The translations under genes and the position numbers were made by a program. 64,000 bases of DNA, from positions 3,915,001 to 3,979,000 of the forward strand of contig NZ_CP072425.1 of the NCBI RefSeq assembly GCF_017742995.1, read 5' to 3'. This document shows, one piece after another, positions 50,533 through 59,350 of this stretch; within the stretch, counting starts at the first letter, position 1, and every line of letters starts with the position of its first letter. The notes beneath the pieces were generated by a model. That model saw only the letters and a list, made by a program, of their open reading frames with translations, had not been told where the DNA came from and did not search any database. Origin of the DNA: Pseudoalteromonas viridis (GTDB taxonomy: Bacteria; Pseudomonadota; Gammaproteobacteria; Enterobacterales; Alteromonadaceae).

Positions 50533-51537
50533 CTAATCTTCTAACAGGTACTCAACTTTATATTTGAGTGTTTTAAGTGAGTCTTCGGTAAACAACAACA
50601 TTAAATCGCAGTTGATGTCGTGATTTTCGATTCCGTAACTAATTTCTATGGCTAAGGTACGTTGCCAGCGCGCTTTGTTTGCTTTTACCAGTTCAGAGAC
50701 TTCGCAGTGCTGACCCAGCACCACCGGATGGCCCTGACTAAATGGCATATCCAGCTGTTTTGACAGACCGGTCAATATGGCACCTATCAAAATGTTGCTA
50801 ATGTCCATCAGCAGCTCAAGCTCAACTTTTTGGTTCAGCTCGCCCTGATAGCTCATCAAAGAGGCAATTTCTTTAAAACTTGAGTCGTTGAGCAACAGCA
50901 GCGCTTCGCCCGACACTCCACCACCAATAAAGCCCTGGCATACGCCGGATGTGGTTGCGCTGGCGTCGATGGCTTGCAGTGCCATATGTAGCTCATTGAC
51001 TTCCAAGACGTTTACATTGGGGATAGGTAATTCTACGAAGACATTCAGCAACCGGGCCAGCAAGTCGCCCGCCTGCCCCATAGCGACATTGGTGATTTCC
51101 TGATAAATATCACGGATCTCAGGCTCAAGTTGCTCACCGAGCTTATGTACCAGGTTAGCCCGAATGGCTTTGTCTTTGATCCCATGATGCGTGATTATCT
51201 CTTCGAGTTTTGCCGCATCACAAGGCTTTCGAATAAAATCTATTGCACCCAGTTCCATGACTCTTTGGTGCGCATTTGGCTGGATATCTCCAGAGACGAC
51301 GACTGTCAAAACATTCAATCCTTGTTCGTTTATTGCTTGTAAAACCTCATATCCATCCATGTGAGGCATGTTCAGGTCTAAAAACAGAATCTCGGGAGAG
51401 ACCGCTTTTATCTTTTCAATGCAATCCAGGCCATGTTCAGCAAATTCCACTTTAATATCCCAGTCGTCCGGCAATGACCGCGCCAGTTGCCGGCGAGCCA
51501 ATTTAGAATCATCGCATATCAGGACAGGTGTTGACAT
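50533..51537 (-). CDS. Response regulator: receiver plus CheC-like domain
   Basis: N-terminal receiver domain (1-120) with acidic pair D9/D10, phosphorylation site D54 ('LFLDLNMPHMDG'), S82 and K104. The C-terminal 200 residues resemble a CheC/CheX phosphatase: 'QEITNVAMGQAGDLLARLL' and 'MDISNILIGAILTGLSKQLD' each resemble the E/S-x-x-N catalytic signature of CheC-type phosphatases. It could dephosphorylate its own receiver or a partner. Coupled to the PAS-GGDEF cyclase downstream; no sensor kinase is nearby. Confidence 0.87.
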   Translation of the reverse strand: MSTPVLICDDSKLARRQLARSLPDDWDIKVEFAEHGLDCIEKIKAVSPEILFLDLNMPHMDGYEVLQAINEQGLNVLTVVVSGDIQPNAHQRVMELGAIDFIRKPCDAAKLEEIITHHGIKDKAIRANLVHKLGEQLEPEIRDIYQEITNVAMGQAGDLLARLLNVFVELPIPNVNVLEVNELHMALQAIDASATTSGVCQGFIGGGVSGEALLLLNDSSFKEIASLMSYQGELNQKVELELLMDISNILIGAILTGLSKQLDMPFSQGHPVVLGQHCEVSELVKANKARWQRTLAIEISYGIENHDINCDLMLLFTEDSLKTLKYKVEYLLED

Positions 51538-51740
51538 AAAAGCTCTCTTCGCTTATCGACTAACTTGTTGTAAGAAGTCGAAAAATTTCTAATTATAGTT
51601 ATGACATAGCAGCATTTACAGGAACTACATGTTAATCAAAGCGTGGCCGATTTACAATCCAATTTACTGCAAAGGTTGGTTATATAATTCCAGTATAATA
51701 CACTGACGGGAATTGCAAAAAATTAAAAAGGGAATACGTT

Positions 51741-52328
51741 ATGCGAATCATATCCTTGCTTGCAGCCTCATTACTGACGCTGGCTAATCCAATGCAGGCC
51801 AGCGAACTGCCAGAAAACCAGGTCGACGCTGGCAAAGTCAGTGCTCAGGGTAAGCCTGTCACTCTGCTGGGTCAGGGCATTCGAGTGGGTGACACCGCCC
51901 CTGATTTCAAGGTGGTCGATGGCAATTTTGTGCCTGTTACTTTAGCTAACTATCAGGGTAAGCCAGTCATGATCAGCGTGGTACCCAGCCTGGATACCGG
52001 GATCTGCAGCTTACAAACTAAGTACTTTAACGAAAAAGTGGCAAAAGAGTTTGCCGGTGTTGCGATGCTGACAATCAGCGCCGACTTGCCATTTGCTCAA
52101 AAGCGCTTTTGTAAAACAGAAAACATCGACCAGATTGATACGCTATCAGATTCAGTATGGCGCGATTTCGGTGCTAAATATGGACTGTATATCAAAGATA
52201 TGGGGTTGTTGAGCAGAGCGGTTCTGATCTTAGATAAAAATCACAAAGTGGTATACAAGCAGCTTGTTAGCAACCTGGCCAGCGAGCCGGACTACCAGGG
52301 TGCCATCGACGCACTTAAACAGCTCTAA
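51741..52328 (+). CDS. tpx: Thiol peroxidase Tpx, with N-terminal export signal
   Basis: Atypical 2-Cys peroxiredoxin reducing hydrogen and organic peroxides. The core has 'GDTAPDFKVVDGNFVPVTLANYQGK', peroxidatic Cys in 'VPSLDTGICSLQT' and resolving Cys in 'FAQKRFCKTENI'. Unlike the standard family, the product begins with a hydrophobic leader ('IISLLAASLLTLANPMQAS'), predicting a periplasmic form, with 195 residues versus 168 in E. coli. In the active-site motif G-I replaces the usual P-V ahead of the Cys. ATG follows AAAAAGGGA; a TATAAT -10 lies at about 51693. Confidence 0.9.
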   Translation: MRIISLLAASLLTLANPMQASELPENQVDAGKVSAQGKPVTLLGQGIRVGDTAPDFKVVDGNFVPVTLANYQGKPVMISVVPSLDTGICSLQTKYFNEKVAKEFAGVAMLTISADLPFAQKRFCKTENIDQIDTLSDSVWRDFGAKYGLYIKDMGLLSRAVLILDKNHKVVYKQLVSNLASEPDYQGAIDALKQL

Positions 52329-52376
52329 TGAACATAAGAGGTGTAAAGCCACTGTGTGCGGCTTTGCACCAATTCA

Positions 52377-52811
52377 CTAAGGCAAGATCATATCTATGTG
52401 TTCAATGCCATCTTCCAGATACGCCTCACTACATGGCTCGAAGCCAAAAGACTGATAAAACTGGGTAAGATAAGTTTGCGCGGCAATCTTGATTGGCAGC
52501 TGTCCGTAGTGGCTACGGCAGGTTTCTATCGCCCGGGTCATCAGGGATTGCGCAACCCCCTTGCCCCGACTTTCAGCTGACACCAGCACACGTCCAATCG
52601 CACAGGAGGCAGCGTCTGGTTTGTAACACCGCGCGTAGGCCTGGAGCGCACCTTCGTGCATTAAAAAAACATGGAGGGTGTCAGGCGCCTTATCGATATC
52701 ATCCACTTCCTGGTAAGCACAGGCTTGTTCAACCACAAACACGGCAACCCGAGTCTGAAAAATAGCGAAAAGCTCGTCATGTGACAACTGATAAAAAGTT
52801 TTAACTTGCAT
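52377..52811 (-). CDS. elaA: GNAT acetyltransferase, ElaA family
   Basis: N-acetyltransferase of unknown substrate. Seen: 'LFAIFQTRVAVFVVEQACAYQEVDDID' in part (the ElaA hallmark), the acetyl-CoA loop 'VSAESRGKGVAQSLM' (R-G-K-G-V-A) near residue 80, and 'YQSFGFEP' near the C-terminus. I start at ATG 52811 (144 residues); an in-frame GTG at 52823 is also possible and neither has a strong ribosome binding site. Downstream (minus strand) of the Spo0M-like gene and separated from it by a hairpin. Confidence 0.9.
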   Translation of the reverse strand: MQVKTFYQLSHDELFAIFQTRVAVFVVEQACAYQEVDDIDKAPDTLHVFLMHEGALQAYARCYKPDAASCAIGRVLVSAESRGKGVAQSLMTRAIETCRSHYGQLPIKIAAQTYLTQFYQSFGFEPCSEAYLEDGIEHIDMILP

Positions 52812-52834
52812 GGGGTTTATCACTGTGGGTAAGG

Positions 52835-52854
52835 TACGCCTCTGACGAGGCGTA
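52835..52854 (-). terminator. Hairpin after the Spo0M-like gene
   Basis: Perfect eight-base stem TACGCCTC/GAGGCGTA with a TGAC loop, 8 bases after the Spo0M-like stop. No T-run follows, so termination may be weak or it may be a processing hairpin before elaA. Confidence 0.45.
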
Positions 52855-52862
52855 GTAATAAA

Positions 52863-53606
52863 TCAGGCGAATAGCCTTTCGAGCTGGTCGCACAACTGAG
52901 ACAGGTTAACGTGGTCATGCTCAATGGTCAGGTCGACATACCCATCGCCACGAAAAGCTCTGTCGAGCTCAATCAGTACATGGGTACGGTGTGCTTCCGG
53001 GACAAATGACAATTCAACTTCCTGCAGACCAAACAAAGATGTACTGGCAGGACGATACTCAATTTCCTGATAACAGCCAGAGACTGACTGAAAATTCGAC
53101 GCTTTCAAATAACCACGCTCAACGTCTGCTTTAACCATCCTAAAGCCAAGTTTCTCCATTGCCAGTAAGCAGTTTTTAACCGCTTCATTGGGGTATATAT
53201 GAAGCAGATCCTTATCGCTTGGATCTAACGCCAGGTCAATATCTAAGCCAGTTTCCAGCCAAACATAGCTGTGGTTATACGGTGCATTAATTTCCGTGAT
53301 CGGTGTTTCAGAATGCAACCGCGCTTCAAATGGGATCACTTTTTTCTCGCCGGGTGCTATGGTGAACTGACTGCCAACACGCCACTTTTCAATGACCTGG
53401 CTTGCGTAGTATTCGCCATTTTCGCCCTCGACCTTCACTTTCGTCATCAGTGCTAACTCTAAGCCACTGATCTCTTGCTCTACATCGCCACCCAGAACCA
53501 CGATCTGCGCCTGGAATTTCTGGCCAGGATGCAGGTGTTCTGTTTCTAAAATTGTATCTACTTTCGCGGCACCAATACCTACGGATGCCAAGAGCTTTTT
53601 AAACAT
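52863..53606 (-). CDS. Spo0M family protein (sporulation-control-like)
   Basis: Matches the SpoOM family, named after Bacillus Spo0M but also common in marine bacteria that do not sporulate; the role there is unknown. The 247 residues contain the arrestin-like N-terminal pattern 'VDTILETEHLHPGQKFQAQIVVLGG' in part, 'GEKKVIPFEARLHSETPITE', 'LDIDLALDPSDKDLLHI', and a C-terminal beta-rich domain. ATG start. No sporulation genes are in the window. Confidence 0.88.
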   Translation of the reverse strand: MFKKLLASVGIGAAKVDTILETEHLHPGQKFQAQIVVLGGDVEQEISGLELALMTKVKVEGENGEYYASQVIEKWRVGSQFTIAPGEKKVIPFEARLHSETPITEINAPYNHSYVWLETGLDIDLALDPSDKDLLHIYPNEAVKNCLLAMEKLGFRMVKADVERGYLKASNFQSVSGCYQEIEYRPASTSLFGLQEVELSFVPEAHRTHVLIELDRAFRGDGYVDLTIEHDHVNLSQLCDQLERLFA

Positions 53607-53820
53607 CTTATCTCCTCTCGAGGATGTCCCCTTATCCGCATCTTAACCACATTTTTTCAGCTTTGTCAGCGAAAATTTATGGTAATCAGTTAAATAGTTG
53701 ACGATAAACTACAAAACATCCACTTTATGACACTTGTTAGTCACTCAGGTCGCTAATTTTTCATTTATAAATCAGATTGTTTTGTTACACTGCTAACACC
53801 TTCGACTTGACTGAATCACT

Positions 53821-55392
53821 ATGGAATTACTGTACTTTGCCGTTGCCTTCGCCTGTGGCTTTTCTGTTTATCAACTCAAACTCCCGCCGCTGATTGGCTT
53901 TTTATTGGCGGGCTTTGTGCTCAACCTGTTAGGGCACAGTAGTACCGACTTGCTCACTCAGCTGGCCGACTTAGGTGTAACGCTGCTGTTATTCAGTATT
54001 GGTTTAAAACTAAAAGTATCCAACCTGATTAAGCCCCAAGTGTGGGCACCTGCGAGCCTGCACTTAGTCACCAGTATTGCCTTTTTTGCCTCTTTATTAC
54101 TGATGTTAGGCGCATTTGGTTTGCCTTTGTTTGTCGACCTGTCGTGGCAAAGTGCTTGTCTGGTTGGCTTTGCATTTAGTTTTTCCAGCACCGTATTTGC
54201 GGTCAAAGTACTGGAAGAGCGCGGAGAAATGGCCAGCCTGCATGGTAAAATTTCCATCGGGATCTTGGTTATGCAGGATATTTTTGCGGTCATTTTCCTG
54301 GCCATCAGTACAGGTAAGTCACCAAACGTGTGGGCACTTGCCCTGCTGGTCGGCTTGCCCTTGTTACGGCCACTTTTATTCTGGGTATTGAACCGCTCCA
54401 AGCACGGTGAACTGTTGCCGTTATTTGGCTTTTTCTTTGCACTGGTGCTCGGCTATCACGGGTTCGAATTCGCGGGCCTGAAGGGCGATCTGGGTGCGCT
54501 GATCATCGGAATGATATTTGCGCCGCATAAAAAAGCGGGCGAGCTGTCGAAGGCTTTGCTCAACGTCAAAGATATTCTATTGGTTGGCTTTTTCCTGAAT
54601 ATTGGTCTCAATGCCAACATCTCTCTTGAAGCCGTGCTCATTGCGGTACTGCTGGCGGTCGTGTTGCCCGTCAAAGTGTTTATTTATTATCTGTATACCA
54701 ACATGTTCAGATTGCGTGCCCGGACGTCACTGCTCAGTGCCTTTACACTGTCAAACTACAGTGAATTTGGCCTGATCGTCTGTGCGGTTGCCGCCAGCAG
54801 TGGCATGATCACGGCCGACTGGCTTGCCGTGGTTGCGCTGGCAGTTTCAGTCACATTTGTTTTGGCCACTCCGCTCAATAAAAAGGCGAATGAAATCTAT
54901 GTCAAACTGGAACCATTACTGATCAAGTTCGAAAGCGATAAGCGGCTTGAAGAAGAGCTGCCGGTTAACCTGACCGACACACGGATAGTCATCTTTGGCA
55001 TGGGTCGCATTGGGACAGGTGCTTATGAGACAATACACGCCACTCACCCAGGCTCCGTGGCGGGTGTCGACATCAAGCCTGAGGTCGTTGAAAAGCACAT
55101 CAGCCTGGAGCGCCGCGTGCTGCTCGCTGATGCCACTGACCCCGATTTCTGGCAACGGGTTAACCACTCCAATGTTGATATGGTCATGCTGGCCATGCCC
55201 AAGCATATGCAGAATATTTACGCGCTTGAGCAGTTAAAGGCATCCGGTTTCTCTGGCCAGGTCACCGCCATTGCAAACTACCCGGACCAACAAAAAGAAC
55301 TTGAAGATTTGGGCGTACATTCAACATACAACTTCTATCTAGAGGCCGGTAGCGGCTTCGCAGAGCACGTGAAAGAAAAATTATTTTCATAG
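53821..55392 (+). CDS. Kef-type cation:proton antiporter with TrkA-N domain
   Basis: Monovalent cation:proton antiporter-2 family. The N-terminal 370 residues hold about 12 TM segments ('LPPLIGFLLAGFVLNLLG', 'LGVTLLLFSIGLKLKV', 'GFAFSFSSTVFAVKVLEERGEM'), then a cytoplasmic TrkA-N/RCK nucleotide-binding domain from about 395: 'RIVIFGMGRIGTGAYE' (GxGxxG) and 'VDMVMLAMPKHMQNIYAL'. It is closer to the YbaL/KefB group than to NhaA. Whether it exports K+ or Na+ is unknown. 523 residues; a large hairpin follows at 55399-55438. Confidence 0.9.
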   Translation: MELLYFAVAFACGFSVYQLKLPPLIGFLLAGFVLNLLGHSSTDLLTQLADLGVTLLLFSIGLKLKVSNLIKPQVWAPASLHLVTSIAFFASLLLMLGAFGLPLFVDLSWQSACLVGFAFSFSSTVFAVKVLEERGEMASLHGKISIGILVMQDIFAVIFLAISTGKSPNVWALALLVGLPLLRPLLFWVLNRSKHGELLPLFGFFFALVLGYHGFEFAGLKGDLGALIIGMIFAPHKKAGELSKALLNVKDILLVGFFLNIGLNANISLEAVLIAVLLAVVLPVKVFIYYLYTNMFRLRARTSLLSAFTLSNYSEFGLIVCAVAASSGMITADWLAVVALAVSVTFVLATPLNKKANEIYVKLEPLLIKFESDKRLEEELPVNLTDTRIVIFGMGRIGTGAYETIHATHPGSVAGVDIKPEVVEKHISLERRVLLADATDPDFWQRVNHSNVDMVMLAMPKHMQNIYALEQLKASGFSGQVTAIANYPDQQKELEDLGVHSTYNFYLEAGSGFAEHVKEKLFS

Positions 55393-55398
55393 TCGAAA

Positions 55399-55438
55399 AA
55401 ATAATTCTCAGTATCAATAGCGGTACTGAGAATTATTT
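55399..55438 (+). terminator. Probable terminator of the Kef-type antiporter gene
   Basis: Perfect 15-base inverted repeat AAATAATTCTCAGTA/TACTGAGAATTATTT with a 10-base loop, 7 bases after the stop. The stem is AT-rich; the T-run is short. Confidence 0.65.
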
Positions 55439-55676
55439 CTAATTCCGCATCATATACTTACATCTAGACGTCTAAAAATCAGGCACATTACTCTGTGTGT
55501 TTTGTAACTACACGATTTACAAAGCTTTACATCATCGTTGGTAATTGCCCCTCAATTCGAAGTACACTGGCCTCAGTAGGTTAGTTGCACTAATCTATTT
55601 TCTCAATTTAAATCTGATACTTATACCCCTCAATCAGGAACATTGAGTGGGGACGATATTATTCGGGAGGGCACGC

Positions 55677-55961
55677 ATGTTAAAAAATAAATCGGCTTCT
55701 TACTTTCCAGCAGCGGTGGATGATGTAAACGCGGGCCCGCTCGCAAAATTGCAAGCGCAGTTGGATGCTATTCAAGATTCAGGAATGACAGCGTTGACAA
55801 TTAGGGACATACTTTTTCATAAAATGCTGGACATGCATGCAGTCCCTAAAGAACACTTTTTACGCGATCAGGCAACGCCTGAGAGATTAGACGACCCAGC
55901 CATTATTGAGCAATTAAACGAGCTGGGTTTCTACCGCACCTCACCAAATCAGGTGCACTAA
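55677..55961 (+). CDS. Small hypothetical protein
   Basis: I do not recognise it. The 94-residue product starts at an ATG preceded by GGAGGGCACGC, a good ribosome binding site; ten upstream in-frame codons are probably untranslated. It is charged and mostly helical, with 'MTALTIRDILFHKMLDMHAVPKEHFLRD' in part. There is no signal peptide or cysteine. It stands alone between the antiporter and the convergent sterol-desaturase-family gene. Confidence 0.6.
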   Translation: MLKNKSASYFPAAVDDVNAGPLAKLQAQLDAIQDSGMTALTIRDILFHKMLDMHAVPKEHFLRDQATPERLDDPAIIEQLNELGFYRTSPNQVH

Positions 55962-56017
55962 GTTTCAATTTATGGGAGCCTACTCTCCCTTATAGGCTGG
56001 CAATGCCCGTCGCCAGC

Positions 56018-56995
56018 CTATTTCTCTCTCTTCACTTCTCCACGCGCGCTTTTTGGCAGCAAACTCAACCACGCTTCTCGTAGCGGCTTCAGATAAATCG
56101 CACTCAAGCTATCATGGCCCGCATCGTAACGACCGACGCCAATTTCAATGTCCCTGACTTGCGAGGCACGGATCAGTGAGCGCCCCAGCCGGTCCCAGAT
56201 AGCCAGCGCCGACCCTAAGTTGGTATCAAAATGCGCCGGATCGGCACTGTGGTGGATCTGGTGTTGTGCCGGGCTGATAAACCAGTTTTCTACCTTGTCT
56301 CCCCAGCTTAGCCAAATATGTGAATGGCGCAGATTCGAGCCACAGATGTTAAACAAAAAGACAAATGCATTCGCCCCTAAAATATCAAACATACTCAGTG
56401 CGGTGCCAAAAACAAAATAGCCCAGTCCAACCACAATCCCCTGGGTTAGAGCCATACGACATGCATACAGGTAGCTTTCAACCGGGTGAGAGCGGTAGAT
56501 GGTAAACGGGGTGAGTACTTTTGCTGAATGGTGAACTTTATGAAACTCCCACAGAAATGGAATTTTATGGAGTGCCAGATGCAACAGATAGCGGGTAAAA
56601 TCATCGACCAGAAACAGCATCAGTGTAAACAAAAAAATGACCACTGACTCATCCCAGGCCAAATGTAACGGGGCGCCAAATAACCATTCCAGCGCATCTG
56701 AAACAGCAATCGCAACTGGTACCATAGTCAGGACAATAGGCGCAAAGGTCAGTGCTTTGATAAGCTTGTTGACTACAAATAAACCGTAGTCCAGTTTGGC
56801 ACTGTCCGACAGCCAGACGTCGCGAGGAAACAAAAAACCCAAAAACCCTTTTAATGAACGAGGACCGTGCAATTTGCTGTAGACCAGGCCTGCCATCAAC
56901 ACGGCACTGAGTAAATACAGCCAGTAAATGCGTTTATTTGCATCCAGCAAGTAACCGGGCAAAGAAGACAAGCTTTGCCAGAGCGTTTCTACCAT
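56018..56995 (-). CDS. Sterol desaturase/fatty acid hydroxylase family membrane protein
   Basis: Integral membrane di-iron oxygenase. Histidine-box motifs are visible: 'HLALHKIPFLWEFHKVHHSA' (HxxxH and HxxHH), 'HSHIWLSWG', and 'HQIHHSADPAHFD'. About four to five hydrophobic segments occur before and between. Family members hydroxylate or desaturate lipids; the substrate is unknown, and bacteria of this group usually lack sterols, so a fatty acid or other lipid is more likely. ATG start. Confidence 0.88.
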   Translation of the reverse strand: MVETLWQSLSSLPGYLLDANKRIYWLYLLSAVLMAGLVYSKLHGPRSLKGFLGFLFPRDVWLSDSAKLDYGLFVVNKLIKALTFAPIVLTMVPVAIAVSDALEWLFGAPLHLAWDESVVIFLFTLMLFLVDDFTRYLLHLALHKIPFLWEFHKVHHSAKVLTPFTIYRSHPVESYLYACRMALTQGIVVGLGYFVFGTALSMFDILGANAFVFLFNICGSNLRHSHIWLSWGDKVENWFISPAQHQIHHSADPAHFDTNLGSALAIWDRLGRSLIRASQVRDIEIGVGRYDAGHDSLSAIYLKPLREAWLSLLPKSARGEVKREK

Positions 56996-57014
56996 AAAGT
57001 GGACTGACTCCTGT

Positions 57015-57038
57015 AAAAAAGGCCGCTGATTAGCGGCC
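57015..57038 (-). terminator. Intrinsic terminator of the TonB-receptor gene
   Basis: Perfect seven-base stem GGCCGCT/AGCGGCC with a GATT loop, followed on the minus strand by TTTTTTAC; located about 65 bases after the receptor stop. Confidence 0.85.
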
Positions 57039-57103
57039 CTGTAAGTATACGCAATTATGCCAGATACACAGGTGCATGTGCATCTGGCATAGGTTCATTC
57101 AAG

Positions 57104-59350
57104 TTAGAATGAATACTTATAGCCCAGCGAAAACTGACGAGGTTTGCCCGGTCGTGCTCCATAAGGACGACGACTGACGATCTTGGTCTCGTCCAGCAGG
57201 TTATCCACCTTGGCGTACACCTGGCCATATTTACCCAGCTCATAAACTGCTGACAGATCAACGGTTGTAATCGCCGACACTTCTTTACCTTCAAGTACCA
57301 GGTTGTAGCTACCTGTCGGCGCATTCGCGTCTGTGCTGCTGTCCCAGCTGCGCCCTGCCGCTTCCGACATAGAGCCCACATACTTAACCGCCAGCGATAC
57401 ACGCCAGTCCGGTGCCGAAACACCAATGTTAAAGCTGGCCTGGTGCTCTGGCAGATAAGGCAGCTCATCGCCGCTTTTCACATGGCCCCATTGTGCAAAG
57501 TTCGTGTATCGGTCATTTTTGAATTCACCTTTGGTATAGGTGTAAACAAAACCATAAGGGATATCTATCTGCAGGTTCAGTGGGTAGCGCTGACTGAACT
57601 GAGCTTCCAGTCCGTACACATGTGCTTCACCGCCGTTAAACTCCCTGCCCACTTCCAGGGCACCACAGTTAGACTGACCGCAGCTCTCTTTCAGGTTACT
57701 GTAATCATTAAAGAAGCTGACAACTTCAAGCTGAGTCACGCCATCATTAAAGCGCCCACCGAATTCATAGTTGGTGCTTTTCTCGATTTCGATATCCACG
57801 GACTGCTGCGGCGATGCCGGAGAGAACCCCTGATGAACACCGAATAAAATGCCGGAATCTTCCGATAACTGATAAAAACCACTCATGCCAGGCAGCCAGA
57901 TCCGCGTGGTTTTATTCTGCCAGTCATCCGCATTCGCATTGTTCTGATAGGCCATATCCATCAGCTCGCCACGCACACCCAGTCCCAGAGTCAGGGCATC
58001 GATTGTCACCTTGTCTTCAAGGTACACAGACCAGGCTTGGGTATTTTCGGTATTCTGAGAGGTATAAACCTTATCCAATCCAAGGTTAAAGGCACTGCCA
58101 TCTCTCATCCCGTAAGTTTCTTTAAAGTGCTTACGCTCAATCTCATCTTCATGGAAGCGCACACCGAAGGATAACGTATTGTCGAAGCCTGCCAGCTGAA
58201 ACTTAGCTGAGCCATCTACCTGGATCCCTTGTGAGAAATACTCACGGTCATTTGTGCCCATCGACAGATAGTTAGGCCGGCCATTATCAGCGATGGAATC
58301 CGCTGTGCCACTGATCACCTGATACAGACGTTGATATTGCTCATCTTCCGGGTTGGCCAGGATCTCAGATAAAGTCGCATCTGTGTTGGTTAAGCCATCA
58401 AGCTTGAGCCAGGCACGCTCATAGTCATTGCGATATACCCGGGAAGTCAGACTCACATCCTGAAACTTGAGATGATGAGAAAACATCACCTGGGTGTGCT
58501 TGGTATCCATGTTGTCGGGCTGAGACGCGGCATAACGACGATAAGGTGTGGCATCGAAATCTGCATCAGTCAGGCCCAGATAAGTTTCATTGGACAGCTC
58601 ATCCGCATAACTGAGCTTAAGCCCAAAGGTGTGCTCAAACTCACCTTGCTGTAGTTTGTAGTTAAACTTGGCCAGTAAGTCATTTTTCTCAAACCCTGTG
58701 TCTGCACCACCATCCAGGTCTTTAAACCCATCCGCTTGCAGATTCACGCCCTCGAGCAAGAAGCCAACATTGTTAACCACTGAGCCGAAGTAAGCATGCG
58801 CTTTGCTGTAGCCATCACTGCCCGTTGCCAGGTCAATGGCACCTTCAGAAAACTCAGGGACAGCACGCGTAACCAGGTTCAGCGCACCGGCAACAGACTG
58901 AGGACCATGCTTAATCGCCGCCGGCCCTTTGAATACTTCAACGGCCGTCATGCGGGTTGTTACCGGAAAATAATAGGCTGCGGGCGCTGAATAAGGCGCC
59001 GGGCCAATCAGTACACCATCTTCCATAATGGTAATTTTCTTACTCCGCTCCGGGGTAACACCACGAAAGCCAATGTTAGGACGAAGGCCATAGCCATCTT
59101 CCTCACGGATATTGACGCCCGGCACAGAAGATAAAATACGGTGAATATCGTCGTACTCAAACTCCGCCAGCTGCTCTTCGCTAAGCAGTGTTGCAGAGCC
59201 TGCCTCGGTACGTAGTTTATCGTAATGACTCAGGATCTGAATGTGCTCCATGTCGTCATTTTTTGCATCATCATTTGCCAGTACCTGAGGCGCTGCAAGC
59301 GCCACAGCCATGGCCAACACAGATCGTTTCATCATGAACCCTTTAGTCAT
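57104..59350 (-). CDS. TonB-dependent receptor (FecA/iron siderophore type)
   Basis: Outer-membrane beta-barrel importing an iron-bound ligand with TonB energy. Signal peptide ('SVLAMAVALAAPQVLA'), then the plug: 'EEQLAEFEYDDIHRILSSVPGVNIREEDGYGLRPNIGFRGV' in part, and 'VEVFKGPAAIKHGPQSVAGALNLVTR'. The C-terminus 'PRQFSLGYKYSF' ends in aromatic Phe as barrels do. 748 residues from the ATG at 59350, which overlaps the imelysin gene's stop region by 8 bases. Ligand not predictable; the linked imelysin and DUF4856 genes argue for iron. Confidence 0.9.
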   Translation of the reverse strand: MTKGFMMKRSVLAMAVALAAPQVLANDDAKNDDMEHIQILSHYDKLRTEAGSATLLSEEQLAEFEYDDIHRILSSVPGVNIREEDGYGLRPNIGFRGVTPERSKKITIMEDGVLIGPAPYSAPAAYYFPVTTRMTAVEVFKGPAAIKHGPQSVAGALNLVTRAVPEFSEGAIDLATGSDGYSKAHAYFGSVVNNVGFLLEGVNLQADGFKDLDGGADTGFEKNDLLAKFNYKLQQGEFEHTFGLKLSYADELSNETYLGLTDADFDATPYRRYAASQPDNMDTKHTQVMFSHHLKFQDVSLTSRVYRNDYERAWLKLDGLTNTDATLSEILANPEDEQYQRLYQVISGTADSIADNGRPNYLSMGTNDREYFSQGIQVDGSAKFQLAGFDNTLSFGVRFHEDEIERKHFKETYGMRDGSAFNLGLDKVYTSQNTENTQAWSVYLEDKVTIDALTLGLGVRGELMDMAYQNNANADDWQNKTTRIWLPGMSGFYQLSEDSGILFGVHQGFSPASPQQSVDIEIEKSTNYEFGGRFNDGVTQLEVVSFFNDYSNLKESCGQSNCGALEVGREFNGGEAHVYGLEAQFSQRYPLNLQIDIPYGFVYTYTKGEFKNDRYTNFAQWGHVKSGDELPYLPEHQASFNIGVSAPDWRVSLAVKYVGSMSEAAGRSWDSSTDANAPTGSYNLVLEGKEVSAITTVDLSAVYELGKYGQVYAKVDNLLDETKIVSRRPYGARPGKPRQFSLGYKYSF

